This document shows, piece by piece, positions 6,172 to 13,260 of a DNA stretch of 30,783 nt (position 1 is the stretch's first letter; each line of letters opens with the position of its first letter). The notes beneath the pieces are model-generated. The model made no database searches, was not told the DNA's origin, and saw nothing but the letters and a program-made list of their open reading frames with translations. The position numbers were made by a program, and so were the translations under genes. The stretch comes from a virus: the IMG/VR virus record IMGVR_UViG_3300025108_000236, positions 1 through 30,783 of that record; one strand, written 5' to 3'.

Positions 6172-6471
6172 ATGGCTGACAATCAAAAGGCTAAGTTTAC
6201 AAGTCTTATTCCTCAGGCGATTAAGCAAGCAGAGCGTAAAGTTTCTGACAGGCTTAATAAAAAAGAGCATAACTCAACGTTTCGCAATCAAGAGTTAACT
6301 GCCGCAAAAACTCTTTTGAAGAATGCTGGTGTATCTGCAACTGAGAAAGAGATAAAAGATAGGCTTTCTATGACTGCTGGCAGTGCTTGGCGCATTCTTA
6401 AAAAACGCCGTGAAGAGGCAAAAAACAAACCAACTATGTTTACTAATAATCCTAAGTTTGGGAGTAAGTAA
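6172..6471 (+). CDS. Small basic helical protein (99 aa)
   Basis: A 99-residue Lys/Arg-rich protein, predominantly helical. It is not a family I can name. The region EKEIKDRLSMTAGSAWRILKKRREEAKNKP (59-88) has a turn between two helices and could be a helix-turn-helix-like nucleic-acid-binding unit. The ATG at 6172 follows the previous stop by a few bases. The ribosome binding site is weak (AGG at about 16 bases), so translation may depend on the upstream gene. Its stop overlaps the next ATG (TAATG). Confidence 0.6.
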   Translation: MADNQKAKFTSLIPQAIKQAERKVSDRLNKKEHNSTFRNQELTAAKTLLKNAGVSATEKEIKDRLSMTAGSAWRILKKRREEAKNKPTMFTNNPKFGSK

Positions 6472-6590
6472 TGCCTAACGTAGCCGGAAAGAAATACCCA
6501 TACACCCCTGCTGGCATCAAAGCAGCTAAGAAAGCTGCCGCCAAAAAGAAAGGGAAAAAGAAATCAATGTTGAAAGGATATGGTAAATGA
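6471..6590 (+). CDS. Tiny Lys/Ala-rich protein (39 aa)
   Basis: A 39-codon gene beginning MPNVAGKKYPYTPAGIKAAK and continuing as a Lys/Ala-rich helix. I recall very similar short proteins (P-N-V-x-G-K-K-[YF]-P-Y-T-x-x-G) in many marine phages and their metagenomic relatives, so it is probably a real conserved gene. Its ATG overlaps the preceding stop (TAATG), and its TGA overlaps the next ATG (ATGA). The function is unknown; the charge suggests DNA, RNA or virion-interior binding. Confidence 0.7.
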   Translation: MPNVAGKKYPYTPAGIKAAKKAAAKKKGKKKSMLKGYGK

Positions 6591-6835
6591 GCAAGCTTTA
6601 TAAGATTGATGGTTCGGAATACATCGGTAAGGATTATTTTGTTCTTCCTGATGGTCGCCCCCACTCAGGCAAGACTTTTACTGCTGAAAGTGTTCGCCTT
6701 TTTACAGAAGAAGAACTTGCTGATCGCGGCGTAAAGGCAGTAGCCCATGTGCCAGAGAAACGAGTTCAAAAAGTAAAAACAAAAAACACCCCTACCTCCT
6801 TGCGTAAGTTGAAGGAAGAAGAGAATGGCGGTTAA
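6587..6835 (+). CDS. Hypothetical small protein (82 aa)
   Basis: An 82-residue protein with an N-terminal beta-rich half (KLYKIDGSEYIGKDYFVLPDGRPHSGKTF, then RLFTEEELADRG at 37-48) and a basic, proline-containing C-terminus ending KLKEEENGG. The N-terminal pattern resembles small DNA-mimic or head-associated phage domains, but I recognise no family. It starts with an ATGA overlap and its 3' end overlaps the next gene by 11 bp. Confidence 0.6.
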   Translation: MSKLYKIDGSEYIGKDYFVLPDGRPHSGKTFTAESVRLFTEEELADRGVKAVAHVPEKRVQKVKTKNTPTSLRKLKEEENGG

Positions 6836-6992
6836 TGAAGCTGGCAATTACACCAAGCCACGGATGCGTAAAAATCTCTTTGAGAAAATTAAACGCGGTG
6901 GCAAAGGTGGGTCTCCGGGGCAATGGTCTGCACGCAAGGCTCAGATGCTTGCGCGTGAATACAAGGCTCGGGGCGGAGGCTATACTAGCTAA
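6825..6992 (+). CDS. DUF5872-like small basic protein (55 aa)
   Basis: A 55-codon gene. It begins MAVNEAGNYTKPRMRKNLFE and continues with a glycine-rich loop (GGKGGSPGQW, 25-34) and a helix ARKAQMLAREYKARGGGYTS. The pattern N-E-A-G-N-Y-T-K-P...K-G-G-x-P-G-Q-W-S-A-R-K-A-Q-x-L-A matches what I know as DUF5872, found in phages and some bacteria with no assigned function. The ATG at 6825 follows GGAAGAAGAG. The stop overlaps the next ATG (TAATG). Confidence in the family is good; the function is unknown. Confidence 0.75.
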   Translation: MAVNEAGNYTKPRMRKNLFEKIKRGGKGGSPGQWSARKAQMLAREYKARGGGYTS

Positions 6993-7243
6993 TGAAAGCC
7001 CCGCAAAAATCTCTTCGCGCTTGGACAAAACAAAAGTGGCGGACTAAATCAGGCAAGCCCAGCACTCAAGGTTCTGAGGCTACTGGTGAACGTTACTTGC
7101 CAGAGAAGGCAATCAAAAGCTTGAGCGACGAAGAGTATGCTCGCACTACAGCAAAGAAACGTGCGGCTCGCCGTGCTGGCAAACAGTTTTCAAAGCAGCC
7201 CAAAAGTATTGCTGAAAAAACGCGGAAGCATCGTCGTGTCTAA
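6992..7243 (+). CDS. Small basic conserved protein (83 aa)
   Basis: An 83-residue, very basic protein starting MKAPQKSLRAWTKQKWRTKSGK. It has a central STQGSEATGERYLPEKAIKSLSDEEYARTT (about 24-53) and an Arg/Lys tail. I recall this combination (W-x-x-Q-K-W-R-T-K-S-G-K-P-S...G-E-R-Y-L-P) next to DUF5872 genes in other marine phages, again without a known role. It starts one base into the preceding stop and overlaps the following GTG-start gene by 8 bp. Confidence 0.7.
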   Translation: MKAPQKSLRAWTKQKWRTKSGKPSTQGSEATGERYLPEKAIKSLSDEEYARTTAKKRAARRAGKQFSKQPKSIAEKTRKHRRV

Positions 7244-7373
7244 GCAAGAAATCCGCAAGCTGCGAAAGAAGGCAATCAAGATGCAGAACAATAGTTCGCG
7301 CAAGATGTCTTTTTCCGAAGCCATGCAGGAGGTAAGGAAGGTAACAGATGAGTTTTCTACACACAATAAGTGA
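7236..7373 (+). CDS. Tiny basic protein (45 aa), GTG start
   Basis: A 45-codon gene in a third frame, starting at a GTG (7236) with GGAAG seven bases upstream. It is helical: MSKQEIRKLRKKAIKMQNNS, then MSFSEAMQEVRKVTDEF. The frame is open back to 7137, but the upstream part overlaps a better gene and has poor coding character, so I use the GTG. No function is recognised. It overlaps the next gene by 26 bp. Confidence 0.5.
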   Translation: MSKQEIRKLRKKAIKMQNNSSRKMSFSEAMQEVRKVTDEFSTHNK

Positions 7374-7542
7374 GCAAGAGCGTCGAGTCTTACGCAACAT
7401 AGTTAAGAAGGTTCACCTCAAGCACCACCCCAAAGAGTTCTGCACTGACTATGAAGCTGATAAGCTTATCTCGATTATTGCTCCCGATGTGGTTGAGCGT
7501 CTAATCAAAGTCGGCGTGGATCATAAAATTGACAAACTTTAA
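7348..7542 (+). CDS. Hypothetical small protein before large terminase (64 aa)
   Basis: A 64-residue helical protein with the core SEQERRVLRNIVKKVHLKHHPKEFCTDYEADKLISIIAP. It has no recognised family. The ATG at 7348 is well supported by a long purine Shine-Dalgarno (GGAGGTAAGGAAGGT). Its 3' end overlaps the TTG start of the large terminase by 14 bp, which may couple the two. Confidence 0.65.
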   Translation: MSFLHTISEQERRVLRNIVKKVHLKHHPKEFCTDYEADKLISIIAPDVVERLIKVGVDHKIDKL

Positions 7543-9049
7543 GTATAAGCCAGATGGCGATGTCCTAAAGGAGTTTATGAAGGACGATACCTTCTTCCGT
7601 GGTATTCGCGGCCCGGTAGGCTCTGGCAAATCTGTTGGTTGCTGTGTTGAGGTTTTCCGCCGTGCTTTAGCGCAACAAAAAAACGATGATGGGATACGCC
7701 GCTCACGCTGGGCTATCATTCGTAACACCAACCCGCAGCTGAGAACCACCACTATTAAGACTTGGCTTGACTGGTTTCCCGAAGACCAATGGGGCAAGTT
7801 CCAGTGGTCAGTCCCCTACACACATCATATCAAGCAAGGCGATTTAGACCTTGAGGTTATCTTTCTTGCTCTTGATAGACCAGAGGATGTAAAGAAACTT
7901 CTGTCATTGGAGTTGACTGGCATTTGGATTAACGAGGCGAGGGAATTGCCGAAGTCAATTATTGATGCTTGCACTATGCGTGTTGGTCGTTTCCCCTCTA
8001 TGCGAGAGGGCGGCCCGACTTGGACTGGCGTAATTGCTGATACTAACGCGCCAGAAGAAGACCACTGGTGGCCTATTATGTCCGGCGAAGTTCCTATCCC
8101 CGACCATATTTCTGCTGATGAAGCGCGTATGATGGTAAAGCCAGACAACTGGAGTTTCTACACGCAGCCTGCGGGAATGGTAGAGGAAAAAGATAAAGAG
8201 GGTTCTATCCAAGACTATGTGCCTAATAAACAGGCAGAGAACCAAAAGAACATGATGAAAAGTTATTACCCTAATCTTATCAGGGGTAAGACTAAAAGCT
8301 GGATTGATGTTTATGTAATGAATAAGCTAGGACAGATAAATGATGGAAAGCCGGTATATCAAATGTTTGCGCCAGACCTACACATTGCTAAAGAAGAAAT
8401 ACCTGTTGCCGCTGGAGTTCCGGTCTTTGTTGGTCTTGACTTTGGCCTTACTCCTGCTGCTGTGTTTGGTCAGCGTGTTCGTGGTCGTTGGTTAATACTT
8501 CAAGAGATTGTTGCTTTCGATATGGGAATTGTGCGATTTGCAGAGTTGCTTCGACAAGAAATTGCTACCCGCTATAGTGGGTGTGAAGTAAATATCATTG
8601 GAGATCCGGCTGGCGATTTCCGCGCGCAAACCGATGAAAGCACCCCATTTCAAGTGCTTCGAGGTGCTGGGCTTACTGCGCGTCCTGCACAATCTAATGA
8701 TGTTTCCTTGCGTATCGAAGCTGTGGCTGGCACACTTAACCGTTTGGTTGAAGGCAAGTCAGGTATTCTGATAGACCCTCGATGCAAAGAATTAATCAAG
8801 GGCTTTGATGGAGGCTATGGGTATAGGCGCATGCAAGTATCTGGCGAGCGTTACGATGACAAGCCAGACAAAAACAGGTTCTCTCACATACACGATGCCC
8901 TACAATATTTAATGCTTGGCGGTGGAGAAGGCCGTGAAGTTCTTGGAAATAACAAAAATGCTAAACCATTTACTATGAAGCGGGACTTTGATATATTTAC
9001 ACGGAAACCCAAGCAAGCAAAGCAAAGTTTTTGGAATAGGATGAAGTAA
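7529..9049 (+). CDS. terL: Terminase large subunit (ATPase and nuclease)
   Basis: The 506-residue packaging motor that pumps and cuts phage DNA. The N-terminal ATPase carries Walker A GPVGSGKS (28-35), an adenine/arginine-side motif RSRWAIIRNTNPQL (58-71), Walker B and catalytic glutamate GIWINEARE (131-139, E136) and a motif III-like ADTNAP (170-175). The RNase H-like nuclease shows three aspartates: D304 in VGLDFGLTP, D359 in IIGDPAG and D456 in SHIHDALQY. The best full-length start is a TTG at 7529, because it preserves the FKYKPDG leader expected before the ATPase; the first in-frame ATG (7577) has AAGGAG only three bases away. It follows the small basic genes and overlaps the next gene by one base. 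Confidence 0.95.
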   Translation: MTNFKYKPDGDVLKEFMKDDTFFRGIRGPVGSGKSVGCCVEVFRRALAQQKNDDGIRRSRWAIIRNTNPQLRTTTIKTWLDWFPEDQWGKFQWSVPYTHHIKQGDLDLEVIFLALDRPEDVKKLLSLELTGIWINEARELPKSIIDACTMRVGRFPSMREGGPTWTGVIADTNAPEEDHWWPIMSGEVPIPDHISADEARMMVKPDNWSFYTQPAGMVEEKDKEGSIQDYVPNKQAENQKNMMKSYYPNLIRGKTKSWIDVYVMNKLGQINDGKPVYQMFAPDLHIAKEEIPVAAGVPVFVGLDFGLTPAAVFGQRVRGRWLILQEIVAFDMGIVRFAELLRQEIATRYSGCEVNIIGDPAGDFRAQTDESTPFQVLRGAGLTARPAQSNDVSLRIEAVAGTLNRLVEGKSGILIDPRCKELIKGFDGGYGYRRMQVSGERYDDKPDKNRFSHIHDALQYLMLGGGEGREVLGNNKNAKPFTMKRDFDIFTRKPKQAKQSFWNRMK

Positions 9050-9696
9050 TGGGATTACCCGGTCATGTAATAGAAAGACGCCGTAAGCAACTTGCTGATC
9101 AGCGTAAGGCTAAACAACAAAGTCTCATCCAAAGCCTCAACCTAAACAAGGGCGTTGACGCAGACATTGCTGCTGCTACTGCTCGAACAATTCTGCCAGT
9201 CAGCCAACCAGCATACAAACGCTCTGCTGAAATTCAAAAAGCTGCTGAAACAAAAGCTTTTGAAACTGCTTATAAAGCTAGAACCTCTGAAATAACTAAG
9301 TTTGTTGCCGATCAACCCGTCCTAAAAGAAGCTAAAGCTGCTGGCTCAGACCCCAGAACTATTGCTGCTATTCGCAAAGAATTAATTGATACCTATGTTG
9401 AGGGTGATGTAAAAGCTGCATCCATTCAGGGCGGGAAGTCTCAGCACAGGGATGTAATTAAAAAACAAATTACAGAAGTTGAACGTCCAAAAGAGATAGA
9501 AAAAGTTACACAAAAGCTAAAAGCCGATGTAGAGGTTCAGCCTGTATTAGAACAAATTCGCAGACGCAGACGCAGAAAAGTTAAACAAACTGCCGCTTCT
9601 TTAACTCGCAGACGCGGAATGGGCAGTAGATCTTATAGTTTGCTTGCCGACGATAAGAAGAATGAAAGTTTCTTTGGCGGCTATCTTAAGGGTTAA
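9049..9696 (+). CDS. Lys/Ala-rich coiled protein between terminase and portal
   Basis: A 215-residue, highly charged, mostly helical protein with many Lys-Ala segments (about 60-180) that I cannot assign to a family. Near 168-173 it has six consecutive arginines encoded by an in-frame CGCAGA repeat. The C-terminus (TRRRGMGSRSYSLLADDKK...FFGGYLKG, 186-215) looks like a short detachable motif: RR-x-GxRSxxLL followed by FFGGYL. I recall similar endings on small head-region proteins of other podoviruses. The ATG overlaps the terL stop by one base, and the portal gene follows four bases after its end. A head-assembly or virion role is plausible from position. Confidence 0.65.
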   Translation: MGLPGHVIERRRKQLADQRKAKQQSLIQSLNLNKGVDADIAAATARTILPVSQPAYKRSAEIQKAAETKAFETAYKARTSEITKFVADQPVLKEAKAAGSDPRTIAAIRKELIDTYVEGDVKAASIQGGKSQHRDVIKKQITEVERPKEIEKVTQKLKADVEVQPVLEQIRRRRRRKVKQTAASLTRRRGMGSRSYSLLADDKKNESFFGGYLKG

Positions 9697-9700
9697 GTAA

Positions 9701-11233
9701 ATGCACGAGACTGCAAAACATTATATTAAAAAATACGAAACTGCGCGGACTCAACGCACACCTTTCGAGGATTTGTTTCAAGAGTGTTATGACTATGCCC
9801 TGCCGCAACGCGAGGGTTTTTACTTTAATGCTCCGGGTCAACGTCGCGATGATCGCATCTTTGACGAGACCGCAGTGGTTGGTGTTCAAGAGTTTGCATC
9901 TCGTTTGCAGTCTGGTCTTGTTCCAAACTTTGCGCGCTGGTCTGATCTAGTTGCTGGCTCAGAAGTTCCGGCAGAAGAAGAAGACGAAGTAAACAATAGT
10001 CTTGATGAAGTTACCGAGTATATCTTTGAGGTTCTTGCAAATAGTAACTTTGCTCAAGAGGTGCATGAATCATTTATGGACTTAGCCGTTGGCACTGGCT
10101 GCTTGCTGGTTGAAGAAGGTGATGCGGTAAACCCAATTCGCTTTAGTGCCATCCCTCTTCCTAAGGTTGTCCTTGAGAATGGCCCCGATGATCGTATTGA
10201 CCATGTGTATCGTGAGCGTGAAGTGCGTCACTCTGATATTAAAATCGTTTATCCGAAGGCAAAGCTTTCCCCCAAGATGCAAGATATGATTAATCGCAAG
10301 GGTGATGAAAAGTGCAAGGTTCTTGAGGTTGTATGTCGCCTCTATGATAAACCCAATCGAGAGCGTTACGGTTACTATGCTATTGATAAGACTCATGGCG
10401 AATTAATTTATGAAGAAATCTTTGAGGGCGTAGGGAGCAATCCATTTGTTTGTTTCCGTTGGTCTAAAGCCGCTGGCGAAATATATGGTCGCGGCCCATT
10501 GGTAAATGCGCTGTCTGCAATTAAGACAACCAACCTTACGATTCAACTTGTATTAGAAAATGCACAAATGGCAATCTCTGGTATTTACCAGATGGATGAT
10601 GATGGGATTATCAATGTTGACACGATCAATCTTGTTCCGGGAACTGTTATCCCTAAAGCACCAGGTTCAGGCGGTTTGCAGCCGATTGCTGCCGCCGGAA
10701 GTTTTGATGTTGCCAATCTTGTTCTTAACGACATGCGCTTGAATATTAAGCGCGCTTTATATAATGATATGCTCGGTGATCCAAACCGAACACCCGCTAC
10801 CGCTACTGAGATTGCAGAACGCATGGCTGACTTGAGCCGCCGTATTGGTTCTGCTTTTGGTCGCTTGCAAGCAGAGATGGTTCAGCCTATTTTGCAGCGT
10901 GTAGTTTATATCCTGCGTAAGCAGGGTCGCATTGATCTCCCAACAGTTAACGGTCGCGAAGTAAAAATCCGGAGTGTATCTCCTTTGGCGCAAGCCCAAT
11001 CTAATCAGGACATCACAACTGTTGCGAGATTCCTTGAGGTTGTCGGTGCTAATTTCGGGCCGGATATGGTCAACTTGCTTATCGACTCAGAAGAAACTGC
11101 GGTTTACTTAGCCAAGAAGTTTGGCGTTCCTGATAATTTAATTAGAGACGAAGCCGAGCGTGAACAGATTCAACAGATGCAACAACTTATGGCGCAGATG
11201 CAAGCGCAGCAACAAGGCGGTGGTGTGGTATAA
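9701..11233 (+). CDS. Portal (head-tail connector) protein, T7 gp8-like
   Basis: A 510-residue portal forming the dodecameric ring through which DNA is packaged and ejected. It begins with helices HETAKHYIKKYETARTQRTPFEDLFQECYDYALPQRE, typical of the T7-like head-tail connector family. It continues with the conserved TAVVGVQEFASRLQSGLVP (57-75), GTGCLLVEEGD near 131-141, a stem/clip region with FRWSKAAGEIYGRGP (253-267), and a C-terminal Gln/Met-rich tail (QQMQQLMAQMQAQQQGGG) expected near the internal core. The length agrees with the family. It lies upstream of the scaffold and capsid genes, as in T7. Confidence 0.93.
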   Translation: MHETAKHYIKKYETARTQRTPFEDLFQECYDYALPQREGFYFNAPGQRRDDRIFDETAVVGVQEFASRLQSGLVPNFARWSDLVAGSEVPAEEEDEVNNSLDEVTEYIFEVLANSNFAQEVHESFMDLAVGTGCLLVEEGDAVNPIRFSAIPLPKVVLENGPDDRIDHVYREREVRHSDIKIVYPKAKLSPKMQDMINRKGDEKCKVLEVVCRLYDKPNRERYGYYAIDKTHGELIYEEIFEGVGSNPFVCFRWSKAAGEIYGRGPLVNALSAIKTTNLTIQLVLENAQMAISGIYQMDDDGIINVDTINLVPGTVIPKAPGSGGLQPIAAAGSFDVANLVLNDMRLNIKRALYNDMLGDPNRTPATATEIAERMADLSRRIGSAFGRLQAEMVQPILQRVVYILRKQGRIDLPTVNGREVKIRSVSPLAQAQSNQDITTVARFLEVVGANFGPDMVNLLIDSEETAVYLAKKFGVPDNLIRDEAEREQIQQMQQLMAQMQAQQQGGGVV

Positions 11234-11485
11234 ATGTCACATATTGGAGTAGATGGTTTTCCTCGACCACAAAAAGAGGACGAAAAGATTTCTATGGATA
11301 TTAAAGCCTTGCTGGGAACTCCGGCGGGCAAAGAGGTTCTTCGCTATCTCCGCTCTATTACATTGGATGCGGTAGCTGGTGGAGGCATTAGCGATGCCGA
11401 ACTCCGTCATTTGGAGGGGCAACGTTTTATAGTTGCGCTGATTGAGCGGCGCATTAAACACGCAGAAAAGGTAGAAAGCAAATGA
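11234..11485 (+). CDS. Small conserved protein between portal and scaffold (83 aa)
   Basis: An 83-residue protein starting directly after the portal stop. The conserved-looking core is DIKALLGTPAGKEVLRYLRSITLDA (22-46), followed by GISDAELRHLEGQRFIVALIERRIKHAE. The TPxGKxVLxxL...G.R..V..I...I pattern resembles Bbp19-type small phage proteins found beside portals, an assignment I hold tentatively. No catalytic motif is visible. It overlaps the scaffold start by 4 bp (ATGA), consistent with a head-assembly role. Confidence 0.7.
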   Translation: MSHIGVDGFPRPQKEDEKISMDIKALLGTPAGKEVLRYLRSITLDAVAGGGISDAELRHLEGQRFIVALIERRIKHAEKVESK

Positions 11486-12183
11486 GTGAAGCAACAGATA
11501 ATGTGGAAGCACAAGCTGAAGCACCTGAAGCCGTAACGACTGAGGTAGCAGATAGCCGCCCTGAGTGGCTTCCCGAAAAATTTAAGTCGCCAGAAGACTT
11601 GGTAACTTCTTACACCTCCCTAGAAAGCAAGCTAGGCAAGGGGCAAGATGAGTTGCGCGAGTCTATTATGGGTGAGATTGAGCAAGAAGCTTTTGCTAAT
11701 CGCCCAGAATCTTCTGGTGATTACACTCTCCCAGAGGGGGCGGATGAACTAGCAGATGATCCCAATGTAGATTGGTGGGCAAACTTTGCTTGGGAAAATG
11801 GTTTCTCGCAAGATGAGTTTGAAGAGGGTTTGGCTCGCATGATGCCCGACCAACCAGACCTTGAGGCTGAGTCAGCCAAGTTAGGTGACAACGCCGAGGC
11901 TCGCATCGAAGCCGTTGCATTGTGGTCGCAGAAAAATGTTCCCACCGAACTTGGTGATGAGATTATGCGTCTTGGCGAAACTGCCAAGGGTATCGAACTC
12001 CTTGAGCATTTTATGGGTGCGTTGTCTGACACATCTGTTAGCGGCGAAGTTACCGCTCCGACAGTATTGGACAAGGATGAGTTGGAGTCTATGATGAAAG
12101 ACCCGCGCTACTGGGATAACACTCGGCGCGATGCAGCTTTTGTTAAACAAGTTGACGAAGGCTTCGCTAAACTTTACAAATAA
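11482..12183 (+). CDS. Capsid assembly scaffolding protein
   Basis: A 233-residue, very acidic protein with a disordered Glu/Ala/Thr N-terminus, then RPEWLPEKFKSPEDLVTSYTSLESKLGKGQDEL (26-58). That is the standard opening of phage scaffolds of the T7 gp9 type. A DYTLPEGADELADDPNVDWWANFAWENGFSQDEFEEGL segment and a helical C-terminus (KDPRYWDNTRRDAAFVKQVDEGFAKLYK) complete the pattern; the C-terminus is expected to bind the capsid protein. It would direct procapsid formation and then leave the head. It sits between portal and capsid genes and is followed at once by a strong terminator. Confidence 0.88.
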   Translation: MSEATDNVEAQAEAPEAVTTEVADSRPEWLPEKFKSPEDLVTSYTSLESKLGKGQDELRESIMGEIEQEAFANRPESSGDYTLPEGADELADDPNVDWWANFAWENGFSQDEFEEGLARMMPDQPDLEAESAKLGDNAEARIEAVALWSQKNVPTELGDEIMRLGETAKGIELLEHFMGALSDTSVSGEVTAPTVLDKDELESMMKDPRYWDNTRRDAAFVKQVDEGFAKLYK

Positions 12184-12206
12184 GTAATACACGAGACCCC
12201 CTCCTG

Positions 12207-12243
12207 AACACCGTCCCTCTTTCGATTGGGGCGGTGTTTTTTT
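12207..12243 (+). terminator. Intrinsic terminator after scaffold gene
   Basis: AACACCGTCCC (12207-12217) and GGGGCGGTGTT (12228-12238) form an 11-bp stem (one G-U pair) with a 10-base loop, directly followed by a run of T (12237-12243). This is a textbook rho-independent terminator. It separates the terminase-portal-scaffold unit from the capsid gene. Confidence 0.9.
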
Positions 12244-12246
12244 ATA

Positions 12247-12294
12247 TTGCTAAAATACATTGTTTCGGGCATTATTCTCTTGTTAGAGGCCCGA
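12247..12294 (+). promoter_or_regulatory. Candidate capsid-gene promoter overlapping a structured leader
   Basis: Two readings of the same stretch are possible. As a promoter, TTGCTA (12247-12252), 17 bp and CATTAT (12270-12275) each match the sigma70 consensus at 4 of 6. As RNA, TCGGGC (12265-12270) pairs with GCCCGA (12289-12294), and CTCT (12277-12280) pairs with AGAG (12285-12288) around a TGTT loop, leaving a six-base ATTATT bulge. It lies just after the terminator and about 100 bases before the capsid ATG, so new initiation or mRNA processing here would set capsid expression apart. Confidence 0.45.
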
Positions 12295-12392
12295 TGATAC
12301 GCGGATAGCCCGGAGACGGATAACTAGATGATGCAACGCACGGACAACCATTCCTGACATTGTAACTGAAACTTCACAACTGGAGAATGAAA

Positions 12393-13205
12393 ATGGCTAA
12401 TACTATTGATCAAGCCTTCATCACGCAGTTTGAATCTGATGTTCATTTGGCGTATCAGCGTATGGGGTCTAAACTCCGTAACACTGTCCGTCAGGTTAAT
12501 GGCGTAACGGGTTCTACTGTTAAATTTCAAAAAATCGGCAAAGGTGCTGCTAATACCAAGACTCGTAACGGCGACGTTACTGGCATGGAAGTCGCACACA
12601 CCAACGTCACTGCAACACTGACTGATCACTATGCACCTGAGTATATTGATAAGCTGGACGAACTGAAAACCAACATTGACGAACGTCAAGCTGTTGCTCA
12701 GTCGGCTGCTTATGCTCTTGGTCGTAAGACTGATGAGTTGATTGTTGCTGCTCTTGACGCTGGCGCAAACAGCACTCAAATCGCAGACACCGGCGGCGCG
12801 CTTGTAAAAGCCGACCTTCTGACTCTGTTCGAAACAATGGGTTCTGCTGACGTTCCGGAAGATGGCAACCGCTACATCGCGATGTCTCCTGCTGGTTATG
12901 CTGACCTGTTCAGCATCACTGAGTTTGCATCTAGCGATTTCGTTGGCGACCAAAATCTGCCTTTCGCTGGCGGCATGACAATGAAAGAGTTCTTGGGCTT
13001 CAAGATCTTCTCAACGTCTGCTGTTGCTGGTGGTAAGAACTTTGCCTACCATAGCTCTGCTATTGGTCTGGGTGTTGGTTCTGACGTTCAAACTGAAGTG
13101 AACTATGTGCCGCAGAAAGTGGCTCACTTGGTCACTGCTCACATGAGCATGGGTTCTGTTGGCATTGATGACAACGGCATCTATGAGGTTCTGGACAACA
13201 ACTAA
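12393..13205 (+). CDS. Major capsid protein
   Basis: A 270-residue shell protein, probably HK97-fold. The N-terminal sequence IDQAFITQFESDVHLAYQRMGSKLRNTVRQ, then FQKIGKGAANTKTRNGDVT and the helix DKLDELKTNIDERQAVAQSAAYALGRKTDELIV, match a capsid family of podoviruses (Phage_capsid_2 type), rather than the longer T7 gp10. The downstream MSPAGYADLFSI and GGMTMKEFLGFKIFSTSAV segments also fit. I choose the ATG at 12393, because GGAG (12382-12385) is seven bases away; an ATG two codons earlier (12387) is only one base from it. It is isolated between a terminator and a downstream hairpin, consistent with high separate expression. Confidence 0.9.
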   Translation: MANTIDQAFITQFESDVHLAYQRMGSKLRNTVRQVNGVTGSTVKFQKIGKGAANTKTRNGDVTGMEVAHTNVTATLTDHYAPEYIDKLDELKTNIDERQAVAQSAAYALGRKTDELIVAALDAGANSTQIADTGGALVKADLLTLFETMGSADVPEDGNRYIAMSPAGYADLFSITEFASSDFVGDQNLPFAGGMTMKEFLGFKIFSTSAVAGGKNFAYHSSAIGLGVGSDVQTEVNYVPQKVAHLVTAHMSMGSVGIDDNGIYEVLDNN

Positions 13206-13213
13206 GTCTGGTA

Positions 13214-13248
13214 GGGGAGTAGTGGGAAACTGCTGCTCCCCCCTTTCT
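13214..13248 (+). terminator. 12-bp GAAA-loop hairpin after capsid gene
   Basis: GGGGAGTAGTGG (13214-13225) pairs with CTGCTGCTCCCC (13230-13241) across a GAAA tetraloop (13226-13229). All twelve positions pair, three of them as G-U. It is followed by CCTTTCTT rather than a pure T run, so it may be a leaky terminator or a 3' stabiliser of capsid mRNA. It sits 9 bp after the capsid stop. Confidence 0.7.
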
Positions 13249-13260
13249 TAAGAGGTAAGC

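Noticed and set aside
6835-7047. 70-codon rightward frame across the DUF5872-like gene
   Set aside because: It is another frame of the 55-codon gene at 6825-6992, which has the recognised protein pattern and the coupled start and stop.
12328-12357. Nine-codon leader peptide (ATGATG...TGA) before the capsid gene
   Set aside because: The nearest Shine-Dalgarno-like bases are about 12 bases away, and nothing in the peptide suggests attenuation; likely chance.
12324-12953. Leftward open frame of 209 codons over the capsid gene
   Set aside because: It lies antisense within the clearly identified capsid gene and has no ribosome binding site or recognisable domain.
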